From assembly GCA_900298995.1 (NCBI GenBank), contig OMIC01000001.1:1-64000 (forward strand): 64,000 nt of DNA, read 5' to 3'. Position numbers and translations under genes: made by a program. Source of the DNA: Hyphomicrobiaceae bacterium (GTDB lineage: Bacteria > Pseudomonadota > Alphaproteobacteria > Rhizobiales > Aestuariivirgaceae). The notes under the pieces were generated by a model. The model searched no databases. It was given only the letters and a program-made list of their open reading frames with translations, and was not told where the DNA came from. Of the stretch, positions 39,422 to 47,681 are shown piece after piece; within the stretch, counting starts at the first letter, position 1, and the number at the start of each line of letters is the position of its first letter.

Positions 39422-40081
39422 GTGGAGCATCCGGTTCTGACCGCCATCCGCCGCGCGGCCTTCACGCCGCTCGGCTGGTTCGCGCCGGGCGCGACAGACG
39501 GGATGCCTGGGGATGCGCGCTTCGCGATCCTGATCGGCAATGCCGGACCGGACATGTTCCGGCGCTTCGCGCGCGAACGCGATGTCATGCGCGACACCCT
39601 CGATGCATGGACCCGCGACGTGGTCTCGGCGCTGGCGCGCGACCTCGATGCGCGGGCCGTTTATCCCTTCGACATGGATCCGCCCTGGCCGTTCCTCCGC
39701 TGGGCACAGCGGGCGGGCGCTGGCCATGTATCGCCGCTGGGCCTCAACATCCACCCTGTCTACGGCCTGTGGCATGCCTATCGTGCGGCACTGCTGTTTC
39801 CCGTGGCCTTCGACCTGCCCCCGCAGAGCCCGGGGCCGAACCCCTGCGGGACATGCGCCGGCAAGCCCTGCCTCACCGCCTGCCCCGTGGACGCCTTCGA
39901 CGGCCAGCGCTATGACGAGACATCCTGCGCGGGCCATATCGCAACAGCTGACGGGCAGTCCTGCATGAGCCGGGGCTGCCTCGCGCGCCACGCCTGTCCC
40001 GTGGGACAGGGTTTCGCCTATGCGCCCACCCAGGCAGAGTTTCACATGCGCGCTTTCCGCGCGGCGCGGGGCAAGGTCTAG
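39422..40081 (+). CDS. Two-cluster ferredoxin-like protein in the methyltransferase operon
   Basis: 219 residues from a GTG one base after paralog 3. The first about 135 residues show no family I recognise, although they resemble the ferredoxin-linked domains of QueG-type proteins. Eight cysteines follow: 142, 145, 150 and 154 (CGTCAGKPCLTACP) and 169, 181, 186 and 192 (CMSRGCLARHACP). This spacing can hold two 4Fe-4S clusters. No signal peptide, so it is cytoplasmic. The tight junctions indicate co-translation with paralog 3 and the homocysteine methyltransferase. A role in reducing the corrinoid cofactor is attractive because no RamA/RACo activator is present, but it is inference. Confidence 0.72.
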   Translation: MEHPVLTAIRRAAFTPLGWFAPGATDGMPGDARFAILIGNAGPDMFRRFARERDVMRDTLDAWTRDVVSALARDLDARAVYPFDMDPPWPFLRWAQRAGAGHVSPLGLNIHPVYGLWHAYRAALLFPVAFDLPPQSPGPNPCGTCAGKPCLTACPVDAFDGQRYDETSCAGHIATADGQSCMSRGCLARHACPVGQGFAYAPTQAEFHMRAFRAARGKV

Positions 40082-40085
40082 ATCG

Positions 40086-40997
40086 ATGTACGGACACATC
40101 GCGGGAAAGCTGGCGCGCGGCGACATCATCATCCTGGATGGCGGCACCGGAACCGACATCCAGCGCCGTGGCGTGCCGATGAGTTCCGGCACATGGTGCG
40201 CGGAGGCCAATCTCTCCCATCCCGATGTGGTCGCGGCGGTTCACGCCGACTACATCCGGAGCGGCGCCGACATCATCACCGCCAACACCTTCGCGACATC
40301 GGCCCTGCTCTTCAACGCGGTGGGACGCGATGACGACATGCTGGCGATCGACCAGGCAGCGGTGGCCATTGCCCGGCGGGCTGCGGCCGGTCACGCGGTC
40401 GCGGTTGCAGGCTCGATGTCCACCATGCGTCCCGTCCAGCCCGGCAGTGACCGCACGCTGAAGCAGCAGGAATGGCCGGAGGCGCAGGCGCGCGACCTTT
40501 TCAGGCGCAAGGCGGAAAATCTGGCAGCGGCCGGCGTCGACCTCATCATGATGGAGATGATGCGCGACCAGGACTACTCGGTCTGGGCCACGGAGGCAGC
40601 ACAGGCGACGGGGCTCCCCGTCTGGATCGGGCTCTCCGCCGAACGCCGGAAGGACGGTGCGCTCACCGGCTTCGGCCGCGAAGACCAGATGCTCGACGAC
40701 GTGGCGCGCGTGCTCTCCGCTCTGAAGCCAGATGCCTTCAGCATCATGCACACATCGCCCAACGATACCGGTGCGGCGATCGACGTTCTCCGCCGCCACT
40801 GGAGCGGCCCGGTCGGCGCCTATCCCGAAAGCGGCTATTTCACCATGCCGGACTGGACCTTCGTCGACATCATCGCGCCCGCCGACCTGGTGGCAAAGGC
40901 CCGCGACTGGCAGAGACGGGGTGTGACGGCCTTTGGCGGCTGCTGCGGGCTGGGCCCGGAACATATCACTGCCCTGCGGTCGGCGTTCCCGTCCTGA
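40086..40997 (+). CDS. Homocysteine S-methyltransferase-family protein
   Basis: 303 residues of the Pfam S-methyl_trans barrel. The N-terminus is IILDGGTGTDIQRRGVP and the zinc site is completed by a GGCCG motif in FGGCCGLGPEHI near residue 290, with a further Cys expected in the upstream barrel. The N-terminal zinc Cys of the usual GANC motif is replaced in this chain by SIMHTSPND, which is unusual. The start is ATG 40086; the longer reading extends back into the ferredoxin-like gene. It closes the operon of MttB paralog 3 and would transfer the methyl group to homocysteine or a thiol. Confidence 0.83.
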   Translation: MYGHIAGKLARGDIIILDGGTGTDIQRRGVPMSSGTWCAEANLSHPDVVAAVHADYIRSGADIITANTFATSALLFNAVGRDDDMLAIDQAAVAIARRAAAGHAVAVAGSMSTMRPVQPGSDRTLKQQEWPEAQARDLFRRKAENLAAAGVDLIMMEMMRDQDYSVWATEAAQATGLPVWIGLSAERRKDGALTGFGREDQMLDDVARVLSALKPDAFSIMHTSPNDTGAAIDVLRRHWSGPVGAYPESGYFTMPDWTFVDIIAPADLVAKARDWQRRGVTAFGGCCGLGPEHITALRSAFPS

Positions 40998-41135
40998 GCA
41001 CTGCCGTTCCGCTGATGGCCGGATGGCCGGCCGCACGGACTGCAACACCGCCGGCAATCCTCTCGGGTCTTGCAGGCGCCGTTCCGGTGCGCGAAACTCA
41101 GCCGGTTACGCAAACCCTTCCTTATGTTTGGGGAC

Positions 41136-42038
41136 ATGTCATTGAGAGATCCCTATGAAGTGCTGGGCGTCGCCAGGACCGCCACGCCCGAGGACATCCG
41201 ATCAGCCTACCGGAAGCTGGCGAAGAAGCTGCATCCCGACCTGAACCCCGGCGACAGCAAGGCCGAGGACAGGTTCAAGGAGGTGACGGGGGCCTACGAG
41301 ATCCTTTCGGATGCCGAAAAGCGCCGCCGCTTCGACGCGGGCGAGATCGACGCATCCGGCACGGAGCGGCCGCAGCAGCACTATTACAAGGAGTATGCGG
41401 GCGCAGCAGGGCCGCGGTATCAGAACACGTCGGGGTTTGCCGATCTGGCCGAGGAGGACGACTTCCTCGCCGAACTCCTCAGGCGGCGCGAGCAACAGGC
41501 ACGGCGGGCGCCGGGAGCCGACAGGCTCTACCAGTTGCAGGTGGATTTTCTTGACGCCGTGACTGGCGCGACACGGCGGATCACGCTTCCCGACGGCAAC
41601 TCGCTCGACGTCACGATCCCGCCGGGCATACAGGACGGCCAGACCCTGCGGCTGCGTGGCAAGGGCGCGCCAAGCCGTGGCGATGGCCCGCCGGGAGACG
41701 CGCTGGTCGAAATCACGATCAGGCCGCACAAGTTCTTCACGCGGGACGGCGATGACATCCTGATCGAGCTTCCGGTCACCATCGCGGAGGCCATTCTCGG
41801 CGGCAAGGTGAAGGTCCCGACGCCGTCGGGCGCGGTGATGCTGACGGTGCCGAAGGGATCCACCACCGGCTCAACCCTGCGCCTCAAGGGCAAGGGGGTC
41901 GCGCGCCGCGACGGCAGCCATGGCGATGAGCTGGTGAAGCTCAAGGTGATGACACCCGCCCAGCCAGATGCCGAGCTTGAGTCCTTCCTGTCCAACTGGA
42001 CACCGAATTATGATCCGCGCCGGGACATGCAGCCATGA
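41136..42038 (+). CDS. cbpA: DnaJ-class co-chaperone CbpA
   Basis: 300 residues. The J domain (1-66) has the HPD motif in [22 protein letters not shown]. There is no cysteine-rich zinc finger; the two C-terminal beta domains ([44 protein letters not shown]) follow directly, which identifies the CbpA type. It stimulates DnaK. ATG 41136 has a GGGG site; an ATG 12 bases earlier is in frame. The next gene, its modulator cbpM, overlaps by four bases, confirming the assignment. Confidence 0.93.
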   Translation: MSLRDPYEVLGVARTATPEDIRSAYRKLAKKLHPDLNPGDSKAEDRFKEVTGAYEILSDAEKRRRFDAGEIDASGTERPQQHYYKEYAGAAGPRYQNTSGFADLAEEDDFLAELLRRREQQARRAPGADRLYQLQVDFLDAVTGATRRITLPDGNSLDVTIPPGIQDGQTLRLRGKGAPSRGDGPPGDALVEITIRPHKFFTRDGDDILIELPVTIAEAILGGKVKVPTPSGAVMLTVPKGSTTGSTLRLKGKGVARRDGSHGDELVKLKVMTPAQPDAELESFLSNWTPNYDPRRDMQP

Positions 42039-42325
42039 TCATCAGCAAGACGGAATTTCTCTATCGTGCCCAGACGGATCAGGAAACCCTGCAATTGTGG
42101 ATCAGCGAGGAATGGATCGCTCCTCAGGGGCCGGACACCGAACCGGAATTCTCGGAGGCAGACCTCGCCCGCGCCGGCCTGATCCGGAACCTGCAGCAGG
42201 ACCTCGGCGTCAACACGGAAGGCGTCGGCGTGATCCTGAATCTTCTGGACCAGATCCACAGCCTGCGCTGGGCCCTGTCCAGCAGGCTGCGGGCGGGAGA
42301 GACAGAGAGCGAAAGCGGGACCTGA
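42035..42325 (+). CDS. cbpM: Chaperone modulator CbpM
   Basis: 96 residues of the CbpM/MerR-like fold: [27 protein letters not shown] near the start, [37 protein letters not shown] in the helical core. CbpM binds the CbpA J domain and blocks its co-chaperone action. The start lies in the cbpA stop (ATGA), so the two are co-translated. The 3' end converges on the DUF1638 gene. Confidence 0.9.
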   Translation: MIISKTEFLYRAQTDQETLQLWISEEWIAPQGPDTEPEFSEADLARAGLIRNLQQDLGVNTEGVGVILNLLDQIHSLRWALSSRLRAGETESESGT

Positions 42326-42354
42326 CCCACGAGGCAAGGACGCAAGTCCTGGCT

Positions 42355-42993
42355 TCACACCGCCTGCGCCGTGAGGTCCCTCTCCAATTCGCCATAGCCC
42401 GTGAACCGGTATTCATAGGCAAGCCCGAGGCGTCGGGCCGCAGCCTCGGCGCGGGTCGCGAGATCCGGGTCGCGTGTCTGGGCCAGAAACACGATCTTGG
42501 TGTAGTTGCCGAAATAGTCGGCCAGAAGTTCCGGATGCCTGTCGAGACCCAGTCCCTCCCAGATCAGCTTGTCGAAATGCCGCGCCAGATAGTCGGTGAG
42601 GAAAAAGGCCGTGATGTCTTCATCGGCATGCGCTGCAAATGCGGCGTTGCCTGAGAAGAAGGCATAGCAGTGCGGACCTTCGAGGCGCTGAATACCCTCC
42701 GCTTCCAGCATGGCATCGAGCAGTCCGCCTGTACCGCAATCGCCGTAGAGGACGAAGATCGCGTCATAGCGTCCGCGCGCTGCAGCAATCTTCTCGCGCA
42801 GCGCCGGCACGATCCTCTCCGGCGTGTTGTGCCACTTGGCGGGCAGGCATTGCAGGTCGAAGCCCGACCAGCGGTTGCGTTCGATCAGGTCAACGATCTC
42901 GCGCGCCAAAGCACCGCAGGCCAGAAGAAGAACCTTCCCCTGGCCTGGCTTGAACTCGAACTCTTCTGCAGGCGCCAGATCGACGGCGGTCAT
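42355..42993 (-). CDS. DUF1638 protein of the corrinoid methyltransferase island
   Basis: 212 residues of DUF1638. The core motifs are LLLACGALAREIVDLIERN, CLPAKWHNTPERIVPALREKI, and YGDCGTGGLLDAM, with conserved cysteines at the first and third. The fold is likely Rossmann-like. Members are commonly found beside MttB-type methyltransferases and corrinoid proteins, but no activity is established. The gene follows the corrinoid protein gene by 18 bases on the same strand, so the two are co-transcribed. The conserved CG and DCG cysteines and the pairing suggest a thiol- or metal-dependent job in the methyl-transfer chain, by inference only. Confidence 0.83.
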   Translation of the reverse strand: MTAVDLAPAEEFEFKPGQGKVLLLACGALAREIVDLIERNRWSGFDLQCLPAKWHNTPERIVPALREKIAAARGRYDAIFVLYGDCGTGGLLDAMLEAEGIQRLEGPHCYAFFSGNAAFAAHADEDITAFFLTDYLARHFDKLIWEGLGLDRHPELLADYFGNYTKIVFLAQTRDPDLATRAEAAARRLGLAYEYRFTGYGELERDLTAQAV

Positions 42994-43011
42994 GGCCGTC
43001 CTGCCACAGCC

Positions 43012-43713
43012 TCAGTTGGACGCGAGCTGATTGTGCTTGCGGGCCATGAAGCTCTTGGCAGTCTCGACCGCCACGGCCGCGTCACGGCAATAGGCGTCCG
43101 CACCGATGGCCTTGGCGAATTCCTCGTTCAGCGGCGCGCCACCCACGAGCACGACATAGTCGTCGCGCATGCCCTTTTCCTTCATGGTGTCAATGACGAC
43201 CTTCATGTAGGGCATGGTTGTCGTGAGCAACGCCGACATGCCGAGGATGTCCGGCTTGTGCTGCTCCATGGCCTCGAGATACTTCTCGACGGGATTGTTG
43301 ATGCCGAGGTCGATGACTTCGAAGCCCGCGCCCTCCATCATCATGCCGACAAGGTTCTTGCCGATGTCGTGAATGTCACCCTTCACCGTGCCAATCACCA
43401 TCTTGCCCTGGCGCGGCGCGCCGGTCGCGATCAGCAAGGGTCGCAGGATGTTCATGCCGGCCTTCATCGAATTGGCGGCCAGCAGAACCTCGGGCACGAA
43501 CAGGATGCCATCGCGGAAGTCGACGCCAACGATGCGCATGCCCTCGACCAGAGCCTCGGTGAGAACCTTGTAGGGCGCCCAGCCACGGCCGAGCAGGATG
43601 TGCACCGCCGTCTCGACCTCTTCCTTGAGGCCGTCATAGAGGTCGTCATGGACCTGCTGGACGAGTTCCTCGTCATTAAGGGAGTTCAGGTCAAGTTCGC
43701 CATCATCGCTCAT
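43012..43713 (-). CDS. Corrinoid (B12-binding) methyl-carrier protein
   Basis: 233 residues. The N-terminal helical cap (about 20-100) is VHDDLYDGLKEEVETAVHIL through VGVDFRDGILFVPEVLLAAN. The Rossmann B12 domain has GDIHDIGKNLVGMMMEGAGFEVIDLG with the cobalt-ligating His at 115, ILGMSALLTTTMPYM and VLVGGAPLNEEFAKAIGADAY. It accepts the methyl group from the MttB-type enzymes and hands it to the methyl acceptor, as MtgC or MttC do. It is the only corrinoid protein in the window and so presumably serves all three MttB paralogs. It is followed by the DUF1638 gene. Confidence 0.95.
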   Translation of the reverse strand: MSDDGELDLNSLNDEELVQQVHDDLYDGLKEEVETAVHILLGRGWAPYKVLTEALVEGMRIVGVDFRDGILFVPEVLLAANSMKAGMNILRPLLIATGAPRQGKMVIGTVKGDIHDIGKNLVGMMMEGAGFEVIDLGINNPVEKYLEAMEQHKPDILGMSALLTTTMPYMKVVIDTMKEKGMRDDYVVLVGGAPLNEEFAKAIGADAYCRDAAVAVETAKSFMARKHNQLASN

Positions 43714-43850
43714 CAGCTGTCTCCGGGCGCAAGATCTTGAAAAAACACACTAGACCCAACCGGCACCGATGCTTGGCCAGCGGGCGACGTCCACATGCCG
43801 GAAAGCGACGGTTGAGGCAAGCAGAAAGCAGGGTTAAGGAGGTCTTCTCC

Positions 43851-45116
43851 TTGATTGAACCGGATGTTTTCAGCATGCCCGCGTCGTTCGACATCGCCCT
43901 CTGCCGCAGTCAGTTCCCCGCCCTTTCACTGGCTGACGAAGGCCGTCCCCGGGCCTATCTGGACAATCCGGCAGGAACCCAGGTGCCGCGCCAGGTGATC
44001 GACCGGACCGTCGAATGCCTCACGGCCCGCAACGCCAATCTCGGCGGATATTTCACGACCACCGTCGCGGCTGGCCAGCTCGTGGATGAAGCCCATCAGG
44101 CCTGTGCCGATTTCTACAACGCGGCCTCGGCCTCCGAGATCGTGTTCGGGCAGAACATGACCAGCCTCACGCTCCACATGTCGCGCTGCCTTGGCAAGAG
44201 GTTCCGGCCCGGTGATGAGATCGTGCTGTCGCGCATGGACCACGACGCCAATGTCGCGCCCTGGCTGCTGCTGGCAGACGATCTGGGCCTCGTCGTGCGC
44301 TGGATGGATTTTGACACCGAGACCTATGAATTCCCCGAGGATGCGCTCAGCAAGGTGCTGACCTCGCGCACGCGGCTGCTCGCCATGGGCATGGCGTCAA
44401 ACTGCACGGGCACGGTCAATGACGCGAGGCGCTTTGCCGCCCAGGCGAAGGCTGCGGGCGCCATCGTGTATCTCGATGCGGTTCAGTTTACACCCCATTA
44501 CGCCATCGACGTTCAGGACCTTGGCGCGGACTTTGTCGTCTCATCGGCCTACAAGTGGTTCGGGCCTCACCAGGGCGTGCTGTGGGGCCGCGAAGCGCTA
44601 CTGAAGGAGACCTTCGGTTACAAGGTGCGTCCGGCGGGCGAGGATCTTCCACACAAGTTCGAGACAGGAACCCTCTCGCATGAGGGCATGGCGGGCACGC
44701 TGGGCGCGATCGAATATCTCGAACAGTTCGGCTCCGGCGGCACGCGGGCAGAGCGCCTGCGCTCAGCCTGGGCCACGCTCGCTGCCTATGAACACGGGCT
44801 GACGCAACGGCTGATCGACGGCCTGCGCGGCTTCCGGGGGCTCACGATCCGGGGCATCACATCCGGCAATGCGCTGGACCGGCGGGTGCCGACCGTGTCC
44901 TTCACCCTCGAAGGGCATCACCCGGACAATCTCGCCAGGGGTTTCGCGCGCGACAACATCTTCGTCTGGTCGGGACATAACTACGCCATCGAACCCGTCA
45001 CCCGCATGGGACTGATGGACAGAGGCGGCGTGCTGCGCGTCGGACTTGCGCATTACAACACGGCCGAGGAGGTGGATTCCCTGCTCGCCTCTCTGGCTAG
45101 GCAGGTGAAGGGGTGA
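43851..45116 (+). CDS. Cysteine-desulfurase-like class V aminotransferase
   Basis: 421 residues from a TTG; ATG 43875 is the alternative. I prefer TTG because a perfect AAGGAGG (43836-43842) lies eight bases upstream and nothing precedes the ATG. The chain is a fold-type I PLP enzyme of the NifS/CsdA-like TIGR01976 group: VFGQNMTSLTLHMSRCLG, MGMASNCTGTVNDARR, YLDAVQFTPHYAIDVQDLGAD and the PLP lysine in SSAYKWFGPHQGVLW. The C-terminal Cys loop of true desulfurases is not evident; the corresponding part is FVWSGHNYAIEPVTRMGL. Its activity is unknown. The last 20 bases overlap the kinase gene on the other strand. Confidence 0.83.
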   Translation: MIEPDVFSMPASFDIALCRSQFPALSLADEGRPRAYLDNPAGTQVPRQVIDRTVECLTARNANLGGYFTTTVAAGQLVDEAHQACADFYNAASASEIVFGQNMTSLTLHMSRCLGKRFRPGDEIVLSRMDHDANVAPWLLLADDLGLVVRWMDFDTETYEFPEDALSKVLTSRTRLLAMGMASNCTGTVNDARRFAAQAKAAGAIVYLDAVQFTPHYAIDVQDLGADFVVSSAYKWFGPHQGVLWGREALLKETFGYKVRPAGEDLPHKFETGTLSHEGMAGTLGAIEYLEQFGSGGTRAERLRSAWATLAAYEHGLTQRLIDGLRGFRGLTIRGITSGNALDRRVPTVSFTLEGHHPDNLARGFARDNIFVWSGHNYAIEPVTRMGLMDRGGVLRVGLAHYNTAEEVDSLLASLARQVKG

Positions 45117-46578
45117 AGAGCCGGGCGATGCGGGCGAGCGTCTCGGGCGCATCCCCCGACGCATCAACCCGCACCCAGCTGATCGTACCCAGATCATAGC
45201 CCAGCTGCCGGGCGACCACATCCGCCGTGGCATCCGACGCATCGTTCCGCCGCGCCGCCACGCGCGCCGTGAGAATGGCTTCAGGCGCCTCCAGCCACAC
45301 GCCGGTGAACCGCGCACCGGCACCCCGGGCGAGCGCCTCGGCCTCACGGCGTTCACCTTCACGGGCGAACACGGCATCGAGCACCACGCTGTGCCCGGCA
45401 CGGAGCGCCGCACCCGCCCGTCTCAGGCAGGCCTCATAGACGGCAAAGGACGCCTCGGGCGTATAATGCGCGGCATCCAGCCGCTGCGTGTCGCCGACCC
45501 CCGCCAGAACCTTGCGCTCGAGGTCACTGCGCAGGTGAATGGCGCCCGGCGCCACACCCAGTTGCGGAGCCAGTGCCGCAGCGGCAGTCGACTTTCCCGT
45601 GCCGGAGAGCCCTCCGATACAGACGAGGTGCGGTCTTGCCCCGCTGAGATAGGCGATCGAGGCGCGGAACCAGTCGAGTGCCTGACCCCGTGCCTGCATC
45701 GATCGGCCAGGCGTCATCTCATGGGCCAGATCGGCTGTGACCAGCGCGCGCACACCCGCGCGTGTCGAAAGAAACAGCGGCAGGGCAGCGAGACCCGAGA
45801 GATCCTCCGCAGACCGGCGCAGATGAAGATAGCGATTCAGGACGATGTTGGCCGCCCGTCTCTGGCCATGGCTCCAAAGATCCATGAGCAGGAAGGCGAG
45901 ATCATAGAGGACGTCGATCGTGGCAATCGACTCGCTGAACTCGATGGCGTCGAACAGCCGGGGCTGGCCCTGCTCCACGATGATGTTGCCGCAATGCATG
46001 TCGCCATGACAGCGGCGCACCAGCCCCATCTGCCCCCGCATTTCAAGAAGCGCCTTGCACCCCGACAGCGCAGCCTCGCAGACGGCGTGAAAGGAAAGTG
46101 TTTCACCGGGCGGAAAGATGTCAGGCGAGGCGACGAAGGCTCCTGACAGTTGCGCGCCGAGCCCCATCATGATGCCTGCGCCGGGCACAGCGCGCGGCGG
46201 AGCCTTTCCGTGAGATACGGCAACCATCGCGGCGAGCTTCTCGGCAAGAGGCGCGTCGATACCGCCGTGCGACACCTGCCAGGCGAGAAGCGCGGTTGCC
46301 GCGAAGCGGCGCATCACAAGCACGGGCTCGCCCTTCGCCTCCACAAGGCCGAGATAGAGTTCCGGCGTGAACAGTCTGTTGATCTCAAGTTCGGCCGCAA
46401 GCGCCGCCCGCCGCTTGTCGCGGCTCGAAAAATCGAGATAGGGGAGGCGGACATCCTTCTTGATCTTGAAGGCGCGGTCACCCACCAGAAATACATGCGC
46501 AGCATGGGTTTCGGTGTGTTCCACGGCAAGGCCCGGGAAGCCCCATGTCTCGCCCTTCAGGTATCCGGCATCGAACAT
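45097..46578 (-). CDS. Fused APH-type kinase / AAA (zeta-toxin-like) P-loop protein
   Basis: 493 residues. The N-terminal half resembles aminoglycoside-phosphotransferase-type kinases: RAFKIKKDVRLPYLDFSS and the catalytic HxDxHxxN-type loop CHGDMHCGNIIVEQGQPRLFDAIEF. The C-terminal half (about 315-490) is a P-loop kinase: LVCIGGLSGTGKSTAAAALA with Walker A, followed by GHSVVLDAVFAREGERREAEAL. Such two-domain proteins are widespread in proteobacteria and have no assigned substrate. The stop lies 20 bases inside the convergent desulfurase-like gene. It precedes no obvious operon partner. Confidence 0.83.
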   Translation of the reverse strand: MFDAGYLKGETWGFPGLAVEHTETHAAHVFLVGDRAFKIKKDVRLPYLDFSSRDKRRAALAAELEINRLFTPELYLGLVEAKGEPVLVMRRFAATALLAWQVSHGGIDAPLAEKLAAMVAVSHGKAPPRAVPGAGIMMGLGAQLSGAFVASPDIFPPGETLSFHAVCEAALSGCKALLEMRGQMGLVRRCHGDMHCGNIIVEQGQPRLFDAIEFSESIATIDVLYDLAFLLMDLWSHGQRRAANIVLNRYLHLRRSAEDLSGLAALPLFLSTRAGVRALVTADLAHEMTPGRSMQARGQALDWFRASIAYLSGARPHLVCIGGLSGTGKSTAAAALAPQLGVAPGAIHLRSDLERKVLAGVGDTQRLDAAHYTPEASFAVYEACLRRAGAALRAGHSVVLDAVFAREGERREAEALARGAGARFTGVWLEAPEAILTARVAARRNDASDATADVVARQLGYDLGTISWVRVDASGDAPETLARIARLFTPSPA

Positions 46579-46622
46579 GGCGCGACCTTGCCGCGCCCTG
46601 GGTCAGGAAACCTTGACGGACG

Positions 46623-47639
46623 TCAATTCCCGCGGCGGCGCTCCCGGCGGGCAGCGCCCGCAGCGGCGGCATCAACGCCCTTGGCGAGTTCCGAGACGGG
46701 GCCAAGCTTCTCCTCGATCAGCGCAATCGAAGCCCGCGCGCCGCCGCCGTAGGTTTCAAGCGACTTGCGCATCGCGGCGAGATGCTCCGGGCTCGTGCCG
46801 CAGCAGCCGCCGATGATCTTCGCCCCTGCATCGAGCGCGATCCGCGCGTAATCTGCCATGAGTTCCGGGGTTCCCGTGTAGTGAATATGCCCGTCGACAT
46901 ATTGAGGGATGCCGCAATTGCCCTTGGCGACGACCGCCGCGTCAGGCCTCGCCTCCGTGATGCCGAGGACGGTTGCGATCAGTTCGGACGCTCCGACGCC
47001 GCAGTTTGCGCCAATCGCAGCAGGCTGGACCGGCAGCGCGGCGGTGATGGCGCCAAAAGCCTTGGGGGTGATGCCCATCATGGTCCGGCCATTGGTGTCG
47101 AAGCTCATGGTGGTCACGATCGGCAGGCCCGCCTTCGATGCACCCTCGACGGCGGCCCTGAGTTCCTCTTCCGACGACATGGTCTCGATCCACAGCACGT
47201 CCGCCCCGCCTTCTTTCAGGGCCATCGCCTGTTCGGAAAAGGCCTTCACGGCGTCGCCGTGCGAGAGCGCGCCAACGGGTTCCATGATCTCGCCGGTCGG
47301 ACCGATTGAGCCTCCGACATAGACCGGCCGGCCCGCCGCATCCGCCTCGGCGCGGGCATTGCGCATGGCGGCCAAGTTGATCTCGCGCACCCTGTCCTGG
47401 GCATCATGCAGTTTCAGCCGGTGACGGTTGCCGCCGAAGGAGTTGGTGAGGATGATGTCAGCCCCCGCCTCGATGAAGCGTCGGTGCAGCGAACGAACGC
47501 GGTCCGGGTGTTCGAGGTTCCACATCTCCGGCGCATCGCCCGAGACAAGGCCCATCTGAAAGTAGTTGGTGCCCGTTGCGCCGTCGGCCAGGAGCCACGG
47601 ACGGGTCGCGAGAGCCTCGGTGAAGGACGGGCGGGTCAT
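46623..47639 (-). CDS. bmt: Betaine-homocysteine S-methyltransferase-type protein
   Basis: 338 residues of the S-methyl_trans barrel with a complete zinc site: the GANCGVGASE motif near residue 215 and GGCCGTSPEHLAAM near residue 295. The N-terminus LLADGATGTNYFQMGLVSGD is characteristic of the alphaproteobacterial BHMT form. It moves a methyl group from glycine betaine (or a methyl carrier) to homocysteine to make methionine. GGAGG precedes the ATG. The 20-bp palindrome at 47662 is placed to repress it. Together with the corrinoid and MttB genes this links the island to the methionine cycle. Confidence 0.9.
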   Translation of the reverse strand: MTRPSFTEALATRPWLLADGATGTNYFQMGLVSGDAPEMWNLEHPDRVRSLHRRFIEAGADIILTNSFGGNRHRLKLHDAQDRVREINLAAMRNARAEADAAGRPVYVGGSIGPTGEIMEPVGALSHGDAVKAFSEQAMALKEGGADVLWIETMSSEEELRAAVEGASKAGLPIVTTMSFDTNGRTMMGITPKAFGAITAALPVQPAAIGANCGVGASELIATVLGITEARPDAAVVAKGNCGIPQYVDGHIHYTGTPELMADYARIALDAGAKIIGGCCGTSPEHLAAMRKSLETYGGGARASIALIEEKLGPVSELAKGVDAAAAGAARRERRRGN

Positions 47640-47661
47640 GGCAGCCTCCGGAAAGAACAGA

Positions 47662-47681
47662 ATATAAAGAAATCCTTATAT
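47662..47681. promoter_or_regulatory. ArsR/SahR-like palindromic operator of bmt
   Basis: ATATAAAGAAATCCTTATAT is an imperfect 20-bp palindrome (8 of 10 pairs match) 22 bases upstream of the bmt start codon. It resembles sites of SahR, the ArsR-family regulator of the methionine cycle that responds to S-adenosylhomocysteine. On the minus strand it lies between candidate -35 (GTGAAC) and -10 (TATATT) elements, a geometry fit for repression. Confidence 0.62.

Noticed and set aside
37837-39597. A 586-residue minus-strand open reading frame opposite MttB paralog 3
   Set aside because: Histidine- and arginine-rich shadow translation; the plus-strand gene has a good ribosome binding site and family motifs.
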